Shown in pieces: positions 36,173 through 44,244 of a stretch of 51,440 bases of DNA. Under the pieces are notes generated by a model. It had not been told where the DNA came from and made no database searches. It saw nothing but the letters and a program-made list of their open reading frames with translations. How positions within the stretch are numbered: position 1 is the first letter of the stretch; each line of letters starts with the position of its first letter. Source of the stretch: an uncultured Paracoccaceae bacterium (GTDB lineage: Bacteria; Pseudomonadota; Alphaproteobacteria; Rhodobacterales; Rhodobacteraceae); the NCBI GenBank assembly GCA_947495295.1, contig CANLYJ010000011.1:1-51440 (forward strand), read 5' to 3'. Position numbers and translations under genes: made by a program.

Positions 36173-37465
36173 ATGGCCCTTGATCAATCTGCCGGTGCGG
36201 CCGCGTATGACGCGCCCAAGAAAGACCTTTATGATGTGGGGGAAATGCCGCCATTGGGGCATGTGCCGGATCAGATGTATGCATGGACCATCCGGCGCGA
36301 ACGCCATGGCGAACCTGATCAGGCGTTTGAGATTGAAACCGTGGACTGCCCAAAGCCCGATAGCCACGAGGTTCTGGTGCTCGTGATGGCGGCAGGCGTG
36401 AACTACAACGGTGTCTGGGCCGGTCTTGGCATTCCGATCAGCCCGTTTGACGTCCACAAGGCTGATTATCACATCGCCGGGTCCGATGCGTCGGGCATCG
36501 TCTGGGCCGTTGGTGACAAGGTCAAGCGCTGGAAGGTGGGGGATGAGGTGGTCATCCATTGCAACCAGGATGACGGCGATGACGAGCATTGCAACGGCGG
36601 TGACCCGATGTTCTCTGACAGCCAGCGGATTTGGGGCTATGAAACCCCTGACGGGTCCTTTGCGCAGTTTACCTGCGTTCAGTCGCAGCAGTTGATGCGC
36701 CGCCCCCAGCACCTGACCTGGGAAGAAAGCGCATGTTATACACTGACGCTCGCCACCGCCTATCGGATGCTGTTTGGTCATGAACCACATGATCTGAAGC
36801 CCGGCCAGAATGTGCTGGTTTGGGGTGCTTCGGGCGGTCTGGGATCTTACGCGATCCAGTTGATCAATACGGCCGGTGCGAACGCGATTGGCGTCATCAG
36901 TGACGAAAGCAAGCGTGAATTCGTCATGTCACTGGGTGCGAAAGGCGTGATCAACCGCAATGATTTTGATTGTTGGGGGCAGCTGCCCACGGTGAACACG
37001 CCCGAATATAACGCATGGCTGAAAGGCGCGCGTAAATTCGGCAAAGCGATCTGGGATATCACCGGCAAGGGCGTCAATGTTGATATGGTGTTTGAACATC
37101 CCGGCGAGGCGACTTTCCCCGTCTCGGCACTTGTCTGCAAGAAGGGTGGGATGGTCGTGATCTGCGCGGGGACGTCCGGATTTAACTGCACATTCGACGT
37201 GCGCTATATGTGGATGCACCAGAAACGTCTGCAAGGCAGCCACTTTGCCCACCTTAAGCAAGCAAGTGCGGCGAATAACCTTATGGTTGAGCAGCGCCTG
37301 GACCCGTGCATGTCAGAATGTTTCGATTGGTCGCAAATTCCGGAAGCGCATACCAAGATGCGCAAGAATGAGCATAAGCCGGGCAACATGTCGGTGCTTG
37401 TCCAGGCCCCAAAGATGGGTTTGCGGACGTTTGAAGATACGATTGAGGCGTCTAAACAACGCTAA
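36173..37465 (+). CDS. ccr: Crotonyl-CoA carboxylase/reductase
   Basis: This 430-residue NADPH enzyme of the medium-chain dehydrogenase family reductively carboxylates crotonyl-CoA to ethylmalonyl-CoA. It matches the known Rhodobacter enzyme closely: MPPLGHVPDQMYAW, GVNYNGVWAGLG, GDEVVIHCNQDDGDDEHCNGGD, the cofactor-binding GASGGLGSYAIQL near 220, and KKGGMVVICAGT and FDVRYMWMHQKRLQGSHF near the end. I chose the ATG at 36173 (MALDQSAG), with GGAG seven bases upstream; 36161 is a possible alternative. A strong terminator follows. Confidence 0.97.
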   Translation: MALDQSAGAAAYDAPKKDLYDVGEMPPLGHVPDQMYAWTIRRERHGEPDQAFEIETVDCPKPDSHEVLVLVMAAGVNYNGVWAGLGIPISPFDVHKADYHIAGSDASGIVWAVGDKVKRWKVGDEVVIHCNQDDGDDEHCNGGDPMFSDSQRIWGYETPDGSFAQFTCVQSQQLMRRPQHLTWEESACYTLTLATAYRMLFGHEPHDLKPGQNVLVWGASGGLGSYAIQLINTAGANAIGVISDESKREFVMSLGAKGVINRNDFDCWGQLPTVNTPEYNAWLKGARKFGKAIWDITGKGVNVDMVFEHPGEATFPVSALVCKKGGMVVICAGTSGFNCTFDVRYMWMHQKRLQGSHFAHLKQASAANNLMVEQRLDPCMSECFDWSQIPEAHTKMRKNEHKPGNMSVLVQAPKMGLRTFEDTIEASKQR

Positions 37466-37481
37466 CAACTTGCGATATTTG

Positions 37482-37520
37482 AAAAAAGGGCTTAAGGCAG
37501 TGCGTCTTGAGCCCTTTTTT
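37482..37520 (+). terminator. Rho-independent terminator after ccr
   Basis: AAAAAAGGGCTTAAG, a nine-base loop and CTTGAGCCCTTTTTT form a long stem with a terminal run of six T. The run of A on the other side makes it potentially bidirectional. It separates ccr from the quorum-sensing locus. Confidence 0.93.
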
Positions 37521-37625
37521 GCGGCCAATTCCGGAACAAATCCCGGCTGCTCTGTCTACTCGCTATTTCTGGGGGGTACGAACATGCGAGTAAATGAATG
37601 ATTATTAAAATGCTACTATAAGTTG

Positions 37626-37640
37626 TTAACGCTTCGTTAA
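37626..37640. promoter_or_regulatory. CtrA-type box (TTAA-N7-TTAA) before the luxR leader gene
   Basis: TTAACGCTTCGTTAA fits the full consensus for the cell-cycle regulator CtrA and is itself palindromic at its ends (TTAACG...CGTTAA). It ends 21 bp before the ATG at 37662, where a bound activator or repressor would overlap the promoter. A second box lies before luxI. Confidence 0.65.
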
Positions 37641-37661
37641 TCATTGATAGAGAGACTAGTA

Positions 37662-37877
37662 ATGGGACATGAATGGATCATCGACGTTCTCGCCGACTTG
37701 AAATCCTTCGCAAAACAAAACGACCTGCCACTTCTGGCGGTTCAACTTGAAGATACTGCGCTTGTTGCGTCGGCTGAGATCGCCACCGTGGTCGGTAATA
37801 CGTCTCCAATAACGCGAGGAGATAGCGCTGGAACTCGAAAAATTCTTACAAGCTCTGGAGCGGGCAGACGCGCTTGA
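37662..37877 (+). CDS. Small protein preceding luxR
   Basis: The 71-residue protein begins MGHEWIIDVLADLKSFAKQND, a helical N-terminal half, and loses regular character after about residue 50. I recall similar short proteins in front of luxR genes in roseobacters, without known role. A GAGA lies just upstream, though spacing to the ATG is short. Its last 50 bases overlap the beginning of luxR as called here, in another frame, so the two are probably translationally coupled. Confidence 0.65.
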   Translation: MGHEWIIDVLADLKSFAKQNDLPLLAVQLEDTALVASAEIATVVGNTSPITRGDSAGTRKILTSSGAGRRA

Positions 37878-38613
37878 GCAAATTCACGATCTGACTGTGG
37901 GGCTCCGCGATCAGTTTCAGATCGATCATGTTGTTTATCACTGGCTCAGCGCTGATGGGGAACAATACGGGTTTGGCACATACAGCCCGGCATGGGCGCA
38001 GCGATATAGCGAAAAGGAGTATTTGCGGATTGATCCGGTGATCATCGGCTGTTTTCAGCGATTTGATCCGGTCGACTGGAAAAAACTGGATTGGTCATCC
38101 AAGGCCGCGCGTGCATTTCGGGAGGATGCAATCGCGCATGGTGTTGGTAACCAAGGGTTTTCTATCCCGATCCGGGGGCCTAACGGCCAATTGGCTTTAC
38201 TAAGTGCGTCGCATTCGACGGATGATGAAACGTGGTCAGAATTCATGGCTACCCATCAACGTGACTGGATATTGATCGCGCATTATCTGAATCAGAAGGC
38301 GCTCCAACTTGAAAAAGGCCGTGCGCCCGAACCGGTCAAGTCACTGTCGCCGCGCGAAACGGATGCCCTGACTTATCTTGGGATGGGTTATAGCCGTGGT
38401 CAGGTTGCTGACCTGCTTAGTATTTCGGAACACACGTTGCGCGCCTATATCGAAAGCGCACGTTTCAAACTCGGTGCCCAGAACACCACCCACGCCGTTG
38501 CCCGCGCACTCACAGAAGGGCTCATTATCATTGGAGGGGCGGCACGCGCTGCCCCTGGCGGCTGGCCCGGGCGTGAGGAGGAGGGCAAGGTCCGGAAATC
38601 TGCGGCGGGTTAA
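37828..38613 (+). CDS. LuxR family quorum-sensing regulator, apparent CTG start
   Basis: The protein is 261 residues from the CTG at 37828. The N-terminal AHL-binding domain keeps Trp56, Tyr60, Asp69, Pro70 and Trp84, each one position off the TraR numbering. The LuxR helix-turn-helix is at about 172-233 (SLSPRETDALTYLGMGYSRGQVADLL). No ATG exists in this frame upstream; a GTG at 37897 would drop 23 residues (ELEKFLQALERADALEQI and so on) that belong to the fold. GAGGAG lies six bases before the CTG. The C-terminus has an extra Gly/Arg-rich tail of about 25 residues. It should respond to the signal made by the adjacent LuxI. Confidence 0.85.
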   Translation: MELEKFLQALERADALEQIHDLTVGLRDQFQIDHVVYHWLSADGEQYGFGTYSPAWAQRYSEKEYLRIDPVIIGCFQRFDPVDWKKLDWSSKAARAFREDAIAHGVGNQGFSIPIRGPNGQLALLSASHSTDDETWSEFMATHQRDWILIAHYLNQKALQLEKGRAPEPVKSLSPRETDALTYLGMGYSRGQVADLLSISEHTLRAYIESARFKLGAQNTTHAVARALTEGLIIIGGAARAAPGGWPGREEEGKVRKSAAG

Positions 38614-38629
38614 CCAAGCTTAAGAAGTC

Positions 38630-38645
38630 TTAACGAATCATTAAC
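38630..38645. promoter_or_regulatory. CtrA-type box (TTAA-N7-TTAAC) before luxI
   Basis: TTAACGAATCATTAAC matches the CtrA consensus and starts 16 bp after the luxR stop, 82 bp before the luxI ATG. Two further TTAA half-sites lie nearby (38610-38613 and 38619-38622). It mirrors the box before the luxR leader gene. Confidence 0.65.
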
Positions 38646-38646
38646 G

Positions 38647-38707
38647 CGACGGACGGTGCATTAACCATTGCTGTGATCCGTCGTTCTACCCTGATGCCAG
38701 TCGGTAG
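38647..38707. promoter_or_regulatory. Inverted repeats upstream of luxI
   Basis: Two perfect inverted repeats lie between the CtrA-type box and luxI: CGACGGA (38647-38653) with TCCGTCG (38677-38683), and CTACC (38686-38690) with GGTAG (38703-38707). The second spans 22 bp, close to the size of a lux box, but lacks the usual CTG/CAG ends. They are candidates for LuxR binding; the assignment is tentative. Confidence 0.35.
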
Positions 38708-38726
38708 TTAGAAAAAGGGTAGCACG

Positions 38727-39362
38727 ATGCTTCGTTATATTTATGCAAATGAGTTGTCACAGTATCCGGTCTTGCAGGCCTCCATGCATCGTGATCGGGC
38801 GGTTCAGTTCTCTGAAAGGTTGAAATGGGCAGTCAGCGTCGATGAAAACGGATGGGAGCGGGACGAATACGATGATATGAACCCGCTTTATGTGATTTGG
38901 GTGAATGCGGATGGCACCCATGGCGGTTCCATGCGGTTTCTGCCCACAACAGAGCGGACCATGGTCAACGACCACTTCGCAGAGCTATTACAGGGCGAGG
39001 ATATTCGCAGCCCCTTTATCTGGGAATGCACCCGGTTCTGTCTGGGTCAAAAATCCAACCCGCGCGTTGCAGCCGCGATGATGCTGGCGGGTGGTGAGTT
39101 GATGCGCGCATTTTCACTAACCCATTTGCTGGGTGTGTTTGATCCGCGCATGGTTCGTATCTATTCTATGATTGGTGCCTCGCCCGAGGTGCTGGGAAGT
39201 TCCGGCGAAGGCCGCGATAAAATAAGCGTTGGCCTATGGGCTTACCGCCCCGAAGACCGGATGAAGGTCTTGCGCCGCGCCGGTTTGTCGTCCGAGATTT
39301 CCGAGCATTGGTTCAACCGGTCCTTCGGGCGGACGGTCCACGATCTGCAAGAAGCCGCGTAA
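38727..39362 (+). CDS. Acyl-homoserine-lactone synthase (LuxI family)
   Basis: The 211-residue protein has the invariant LuxI residues in place: Arg24, Phe28, Trp34, Asp46, Asp49, Arg70, Phe84, Glu100 and Arg103. They lie in RDRAVQFSERLKWAV, ERDEYDD, GSMRFLPTTE and FIWECTRF. It makes acyl-homoserine lactones from S-adenosylmethionine and an acyl-ACP. The acyl chain cannot be read from sequence. It follows luxR in the same direction with a 113-bp regulatory gap. AAAGGG precedes its ATG. Confidence 0.95.
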   Translation: MLRYIYANELSQYPVLQASMHRDRAVQFSERLKWAVSVDENGWERDEYDDMNPLYVIWVNADGTHGGSMRFLPTTERTMVNDHFAELLQGEDIRSPFIWECTRFCLGQKSNPRVAAAMMLAGGELMRAFSLTHLLGVFDPRMVRIYSMIGASPEVLGSSGEGRDKISVGLWAYRPEDRMKVLRRAGLSSEISEHWFNRSFGRTVHDLQEAA

Positions 39363-39402
39363 TCCGCTGGCAGCGCCGCGACGGTCCAGATACTGTCGCG
39401 GC

Positions 39403-40929
39403 ATGAACGCGCCCACCATTACATTTTCGGACGATCAGGCAGAAGCCTGGGACAATGTCGCGGTGGCCTTGCGGCAGGCTGGCGTTGATCTGGATGACAG
39501 CCTGCTGCAACCCCCACAAGCTGATAGATCATCTGTCATGGCCGTGATCGGCAAGGCGGGGTCGGGCAAGACCATGCTGCTGGCCCGTCTTTACGAGGCG
39601 CTGGATGAAGCCGGGGTAGATATCATTTCCGGTGATTGGGAAGGGCGCAAGCGCCGTGACCGCCGCACGCTGGCTATTCTTGCCCCGACGAACAAGGCCG
39701 CCAGCGTTTTGCGCAATCGTGGCGTGCCCGCCACCACGATCCACCGCATCCTTTATACCCCGGTCTATGATCCTGAATATGAAAAGGTCGCCGAATGGCT
39801 GGCCGGGCAGGGCGACCGCCCCGAGATTGGGGGACTGACCGATATTGCGCTGGACCGTGCGCTGGCATCCTATGAGGCCAACAAATCCATTCCCGCAGCC
39901 CTTGCTGCCGCTGGGCTGCGCGGCAGCGATTTCATCACCGGTTGGAAGCGTCGCGAGGAACCGCTTGATATCGGGTTTGTCGATGAAAGCTCTATGCTGG
40001 ACGAAAAGCAATTCGAAGACCTGCAAGAGATTTTTCCGACCCTGCTGCTTTTCGGCGATCCGGCACAATTGCCCCCGGTCCAGTCAACGGGCGGTATGGT
40101 TTTCGAAACCCTGCCTGAAAAGCGCGTTCTGGCGCTGAACCGCATTCACCGTCAGGATGCGGGCAATCCGATCCTTGATCTGGCCCATGCGCTGGCGGAC
40201 CCACAGCTTGATTTCCACGGGTTTGAACAGATGGTCGCAGAGGCGGCGCAGAGGGATGAAAGGGTTGTCCTTGCCCAACGGGTAGAGGCCGATCTGATGG
40301 CGCGTTCGCCCTGTCTGGTCTGGATGAACAAAACCCGCATTCGCCTGATCCACGCATTCCGCGCCGCCTATGACGCCCCGCCGGATGAGCTTGTTTCGGG
40401 CGAACCGCTGATCTGTGACGGGATCGAACTGCCGCTGAAGCACCGTAAAAAGCGCCTTGATCTTGAGGCGCGCGGTCTGATCAAGGGGGCGCAGGTCATT
40501 TATCTGGGGCCTGGGCGCAAACCCGGATTTTCGCGGTTGCATGTCACGGGGGCCGAAGACCCGCAGGTCAGTGCCGCCAGCATCGTGAAGATTGAACAGG
40601 AAGGGGATGAAGAACCGTTCATCCCCTTTGCCGCCCGCATGGGCGCGACCTTCCTGCATGGGGCGGCTGTGACCATTCACAAGGCGCAAGGGTCGCAATG
40701 GGACACGGTGCAGGTGTTTGCCCCCGATCTTCAGGTTGCCGCCCGCATGGGCCGGGTTGAGGCCGGTCAACCTTTGTGGAAACGGCTTGCCTATGTCGCG
40801 ATTACCCGGGCCGAAACGCAGCTGCGCTGGGTTGTGCGCAACAGGCTTGCCCGCCCGCAAGGCGCATTGCGTATTGATGATTTGGAGGTGCCCGCCGCAC
40901 CGCTTGAACTGAAAAGCGAAGAGATATGA
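39403..40929 (+). CDS. RecD-like ATP-dependent DNA helicase/AAA ATPase
   Basis: The 508-residue superfamily 1 helicase has Walker A GKAGSGKT (50-57), ILAPTNKAASVLR (motif Ia), Walker B-like IGFVDESSMLD near 187-197, LLLFGDPAQLPPV (motif III) near 208-220, and the C-terminal AVTIHKAQGSQWDTV and YVAITRAETQLRWV. There is no RecB/RecC partner and no N-terminal RecD2 helix-hairpin-helix domain, so it is a stand-alone RecD-like helicase of the kind common in alphaproteobacteria. It overlaps the SDR gene by 4 bp. Confidence 0.9.
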   Translation: MNAPTITFSDDQAEAWDNVAVALRQAGVDLDDSLLQPPQADRSSVMAVIGKAGSGKTMLLARLYEALDEAGVDIISGDWEGRKRRDRRTLAILAPTNKAASVLRNRGVPATTIHRILYTPVYDPEYEKVAEWLAGQGDRPEIGGLTDIALDRALASYEANKSIPAALAAAGLRGSDFITGWKRREEPLDIGFVDESSMLDEKQFEDLQEIFPTLLLFGDPAQLPPVQSTGGMVFETLPEKRVLALNRIHRQDAGNPILDLAHALADPQLDFHGFEQMVAEAAQRDERVVLAQRVEADLMARSPCLVWMNKTRIRLIHAFRAAYDAPPDELVSGEPLICDGIELPLKHRKKRLDLEARGLIKGAQVIYLGPGRKPGFSRLHVTGAEDPQVSAASIVKIEQEGDEEPFIPFAARMGATFLHGAAVTIHKAQGSQWDTVQVFAPDLQVAARMGRVEAGQPLWKRLAYVAITRAETQLRWVVRNRLARPQGALRIDDLEVPAAPLELKSEEI

Positions 40930-41636
40930 AAACAATCATCATTACCGGGGCCAGCAGCGGGATCGGGCGCGTCACGGCAGAGCATTTCTTGGCCAAGGGT
41001 TGGCGCGTTGGGCTGATCGCCCGCCGGGCGGATAGGCTGGCGGATGTCACCCATGACAACGCGGTGCCTTTGCCCTGTGACGTGACGGACGAAGCGGTAG
41101 TGGATGCGGCTTTTGCCAAATTCGGACATCTTGATGTGCTGTTTAACAATGCGGGTATGTTTGGCCCGCAGGTGACGATTGATCAGATCAGCCTCGCTGA
41201 TTGGCAGCAGGTCTTGGATGTCAATCTGACAGGCATGTTCCTGTCGGCGCGGGCGGCGTTTCGGCAAATGCGCCATCAGTCGCCGCAGGGGGGACGGATC
41301 ATCAATAACGGCTCGATCTCGGCGCATACGCCGCGCGAGGGGTCGACCTGCTACACCACGACGAAACACGGCGTTTCGGGGCTGACGAAGACGCTGTCAC
41401 TGGATGGGCGTGCTTTCAACATTGCTTGCGGTCAGATTGATATCGGCAATGCGCGGACTGATCTGGTGACCAATCTGGAAAAGACCCGCGCCGCCCAAGG
41501 GCTGGATCCGCTGCCCAGCATGGCGGTCGAGGATGTCGCGCGATCCGTTTTTCACATGGCTAATTTGCCAGCCGAAGCGAATGTGCAGACCATGATGGTG
41601 ATGGCGTCCAAGATGCCGCATATCGGGCGCGGTTAG
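40926..41636 (+). CDS. Short-chain dehydrogenase/reductase
   Basis: The 236-residue protein has the NAD(P)-binding TGASSGIG (6-13), NNAG near 73, the catalytic Ser in NGSISAHTP and the YTTTK pair near 138-142. After the cofactor motif, the basic ARRADRL suggests NADPH. Substrate unknown. Start overlaps the helicase stop (ATGA). Its stop (TAG) overlaps the stop of the convergent TIGR02186 gene. Confidence 0.92.
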   Translation: MKTIIITGASSGIGRVTAEHFLAKGWRVGLIARRADRLADVTHDNAVPLPCDVTDEAVVDAAFAKFGHLDVLFNNAGMFGPQVTIDQISLADWQQVLDVNLTGMFLSARAAFRQMRHQSPQGGRIINNGSISAHTPREGSTCYTTTKHGVSGLTKTLSLDGRAFNIACGQIDIGNARTDLVTNLEKTRAAQGLDPLPSMAVEDVARSVFHMANLPAEANVQTMMVMASKMPHIGRG

Positions 41637-42382
41637 CGGCGCAGCACCGTGAAGATCGCCGACGCACCCCAGCCTGCCGCAATCGCGATGGATAGCGACA
41701 TCAGCCCATAAAGAAACGCGTTGTCATGCGCCAGATTATACAGCCACCGTTCTAGCCCGACCTTTTTGACCGGGATGACCGTTGTGTAAAGATCAACGAT
41801 CTGGCGACCACGGGTCAGATAAATCTCGGCCTTGTAGTCACCTTCGGTCAGATTGGCAGGCAGCGGGATCAATGTGCGAAACAGCGTTTCTTCTTCGACG
41901 AGAACGCCGGTCGGCAGTGTTTGGTACAGCCCCTGTCCAGCGCGGATGCGGATCAACGCGCGGGTAAAGCTCTCTGCATTTTCGATGGTCGCCCCGACGG
42001 AGCGGATCGCCCGCTGTGTGCTGATGCGGGTGTTCAGGTCTTCGGTGAAGGTCAGGATTTCTGCCAAGGGACGGTTTGTGGCAACAGCGTAGAATGTAGG
42101 CGCGACGTCGACATCAACAGATTCTGTATTGACCCAAATCCCAAGGCGGCGATCTTTTTTGCGCACGGTGACGGGTTCATCCGGCCCAGCGACAGTGACA
42201 ATGACACCAAGGTCTTCGTCGTCAGGTGCGGGCGCGTCCCTTTTGATCGCGCCAAAAATCAGGATTTCAGAACCTTCGAAAGTCGCGGTAATGGCCACCT
42301 CATCGCGGCTAAGCCCAAGAACGATCTCTTCCGCTTTTGCTGGCAATGCAAGCAGCATCAAGAGGGCGGCAAGACGGATCAT
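41633..42382 (-). CDS. TIGR02186 family membrane-anchored protein
   Basis: The 249-residue protein has a signal peptide (MIRLAALLMLLALPAKA, cleavage near 17). A beta-rich periplasmic part begins EEIVLGLSRDEVAITATFEGSEILIFGAIKRDAP, and a single C-terminal membrane helix lies near 220-243. This matches TIGR02186 as I remember it, a family often next to a TauE-type permease, as here. I chose the ATG at 42382, overlapping the permease stop by one base. Function unknown; the pairing suggests it serves the permease. Confidence 0.85.
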   Translation of the reverse strand: MIRLAALLMLLALPAKAEEIVLGLSRDEVAITATFEGSEILIFGAIKRDAPAPDDEDLGVIVTVAGPDEPVTVRKKDRRLGIWVNTESVDVDVAPTFYAVATNRPLAEILTFTEDLNTRISTQRAIRSVGATIENAESFTRALIRIRAGQGLYQTLPTGVLVEEETLFRTLIPLPANLTEGDYKAEIYLTRGRQIVDLYTTVIPVKKVGLERWLYNLAHDNAFLYGLMSLSIAIAAGWGASAIFTVLRR

Positions 42383-43302
42383 CAGTGGCCCCCCGCGCCA
42401 AGTGAATACAGCTCTGTCGGTGTGACCAACAGGTCGAATGCCAGCTTGCCGCAAACCGCGAGCACCATGATAGCCAGCCAGATGCGCAGTTGCTCGGCTT
42501 TCATTCTAACGCCGATCCGCGTGCCGATCTGGGCTCCCACGACACCCCCGACCAGAAGCAGAACCGCAAGGACAACATCCACTGTGTAGTTCGTGGTTGC
42601 GTGCAGCATGGTGGTGAACGCGGTCACAAATATGATCTGAAAAAGCGAGGTGCCGACCACGACCTTTGTGGGCATGCCCAACAGATAGATCATTGCGGGG
42701 ACCATGATAAATCCGCCGCCGACACCCATGATAGCGGCCAGAACACCAACCGAAACACCGACGAGCAGCGGTGGGATCACCGAGATGTAAAGCCCCGATA
42801 CCCGGAACTTCATTTTGAACGGTAGGTTATGCACCCAGTTGTGTTTGCGCCGCGTGGGTGCCGGGCTTCCGCCGGCCTTGTTGGACTTCCGAATGGCCTT
42901 GAGGCTTTCGAAGAACATCAACGTGCCGATCATGCCGAGGAAGATCACATAGCACAGTTGTACCAGCAATTCGACCTGGCCCAGTGCTTTGAGATAATTA
43001 AACAAAATGATCCCAAGGCCAGACCCTACCAAGCCGCCGACCAACAACACCGTCCCCATCTTTAGATCAACAGTCTTTCGTTTCAGATGCGCCAGCACAC
43101 CTGAAAAGGATGAGGCGACGATCTGGTTGGCCTCTGTCGCCACAGCAACGGCGGGCGGAATGCCGATAAAGAACAAAAGTGGCGTCATCAAAAAGCCGCC
43201 ACCGACGCCAAACATGCCCGATAAGATGCCCACGATCCCGCCAAGCCCGAGAAGCAAGAAAGCGTTCACCGAAACTTCGGCGATAGGAAGATAAATCTGC
43301 AT
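42382..43302 (-). CDS. TauE/SafE family permease paired with TIGR02186
   Basis: The 306-residue polytopic protein has two homologous halves, each with the TauE glycine motif: LSGMFGVGGGFLMTPLLFFIGIP near 28-50 and LAAIMGVGGGFIMVPAMIYLLGMP near 188-210. A Ser/Lys/Arg-rich cytoplasmic loop (about 118-140) joins them. Members export sulfite or organosulfonates; which anion is unclear. It is unlike the shorter TauE at 20665 in length and glycine motifs, so they are not recent duplicates. Confidence 0.9.
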   Translation of the reverse strand: MQIYLPIAEVSVNAFLLLGLGGIVGILSGMFGVGGGFLMTPLLFFIGIPPAVAVATEANQIVASSFSGVLAHLKRKTVDLKMGTVLLVGGLVGSGLGIILFNYLKALGQVELLVQLCYVIFLGMIGTLMFFESLKAIRKSNKAGGSPAPTRRKHNWVHNLPFKMKFRVSGLYISVIPPLLVGVSVGVLAAIMGVGGGFIMVPAMIYLLGMPTKVVVGTSLFQIIFVTAFTTMLHATTNYTVDVVLAVLLLVGGVVGAQIGTRIGVRMKAEQLRIWLAIMVLAVCGKLAFDLLVTPTELYSLGAGGH

Positions 43303-43437
43303 GAACTGGTCCGGGGCGCTTGTGCCGCTGGCCGCAACAAAGACGTTTCAAACCCACCTGTCAAATGGCTGAGGCCATTTTATGCTGCAAACGCAGCAAT
43401 TCCGCCACTTGGACTTATCATCTCATCGCTTTTGGAC

Positions 43438-44244
43438 TTACGATAGGCTGCGTAGGAACTGTCTTAGCACAGTTTCGAACTTGGCCGCACCAATAGGCGC
43501 CATGGCTTTGGTGTGGTCATGGCTGATGGCTTCATCGCTCATCCCGGCGGCCATATTGGTGATCGTTGAAATTGCAGCAGCGCGCAGCCCCAAAAACCGG
43601 GCGAGGATCACCTCTGGCACCGTGGACATGCCAACCGCATCCGCACCCAGCATGGCGATGGCTTTGATCTCTGCCGGGGTTTCAAAGGATGGGCCGGAAT
43701 ACCACGCATAGACGCCGTCCGTCATATCCGTCTTTGTCGCCTTTGCCGCAGCGCGCAGCCCGGCGCGCATTTGTGGATCATAGGCATCCATCATTGGCAC
43801 AAATCTTGCGTCAGTTGGTTCACCGATCAACGGGTTCAGGCCGGAAAAGTTGATGTGATCAGACAGGCACATGATCGATCCGGTCGGCATATCATGTCGC
43901 ATCGACCCGGCCGCATTAGTGGCGATCATCATTTCGGCCCCCAAGGCGCGCAGCACCTCAAGCGGCAGGCGCATCGCGTCGGGTTTGCCATGTTCGTAAT
44001 AATGTGACCGCCCACCAAAAACCGCCACGCGCACGCCTTCAAGATCGCCAATCACTAGATTTGGATTGTGGCCCGAGACACCGGCATGTGGGAAGCCCGC
44101 CAGATCACTATAGGGGATCGCCGCGCCATCAACCGTGTCCGCGATATGGCCCAGGCCGGACCCAAGGATCAGCCCAAGGCGCACGGGTGCGTCACCCGCA
44201 ACGTCCTTGATCTGGGCGGCAAGCGCCTCAGCGTTCTTTGACAT
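43438..44244 (-). CDS. punA: Purine-nucleoside phosphorylase, PunA/trimeric type
   Basis: The 268-residue enzyme has LGLILGSGLGHIAD near 22-35, GGRSHYYEHG near 76-85, MIATNAAGSM near 105-114 and GPSFETPAEI near 186-195, with VGMSTVPE and TNMAAGMS after it. These are typical of trimeric PNPs for guanosine and inosine. I chose the ATG at 44244; it overlaps the upstream permease gene by 17 bp. It is the last gene of the nucleoside uptake operon and would phosphorolyse what the transporter brings in. Confidence 0.95.
   Translation of the reverse strand: MSKNAEALAAQIKDVAGDAPVRLGLILGSGLGHIADTVDGAAIPYSDLAGFPHAGVSGHNPNLVIGDLEGVRVAVFGGRSHYYEHGKPDAMRLPLEVLRALGAEMMIATNAAGSMRHDMPTGSIMCLSDHINFSGLNPLIGEPTDARFVPMMDAYDPQMRAGLRAAAKATKTDMTDGVYAWYSGPSFETPAEIKAIAMLGADAVGMSTVPEVILARFLGLRAAAISTITNMAAGMSDEAISHDHTKAMAPIGAAKFETVLRQFLRSLS

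Noticed and set aside
43363..43380. AAATGGC-TGAG-GCCATTT hairpin before the TauE/TIGR02186 pair
   Set aside because: A clean 7-bp stem but no T-run in either direction; function cannot be assigned.
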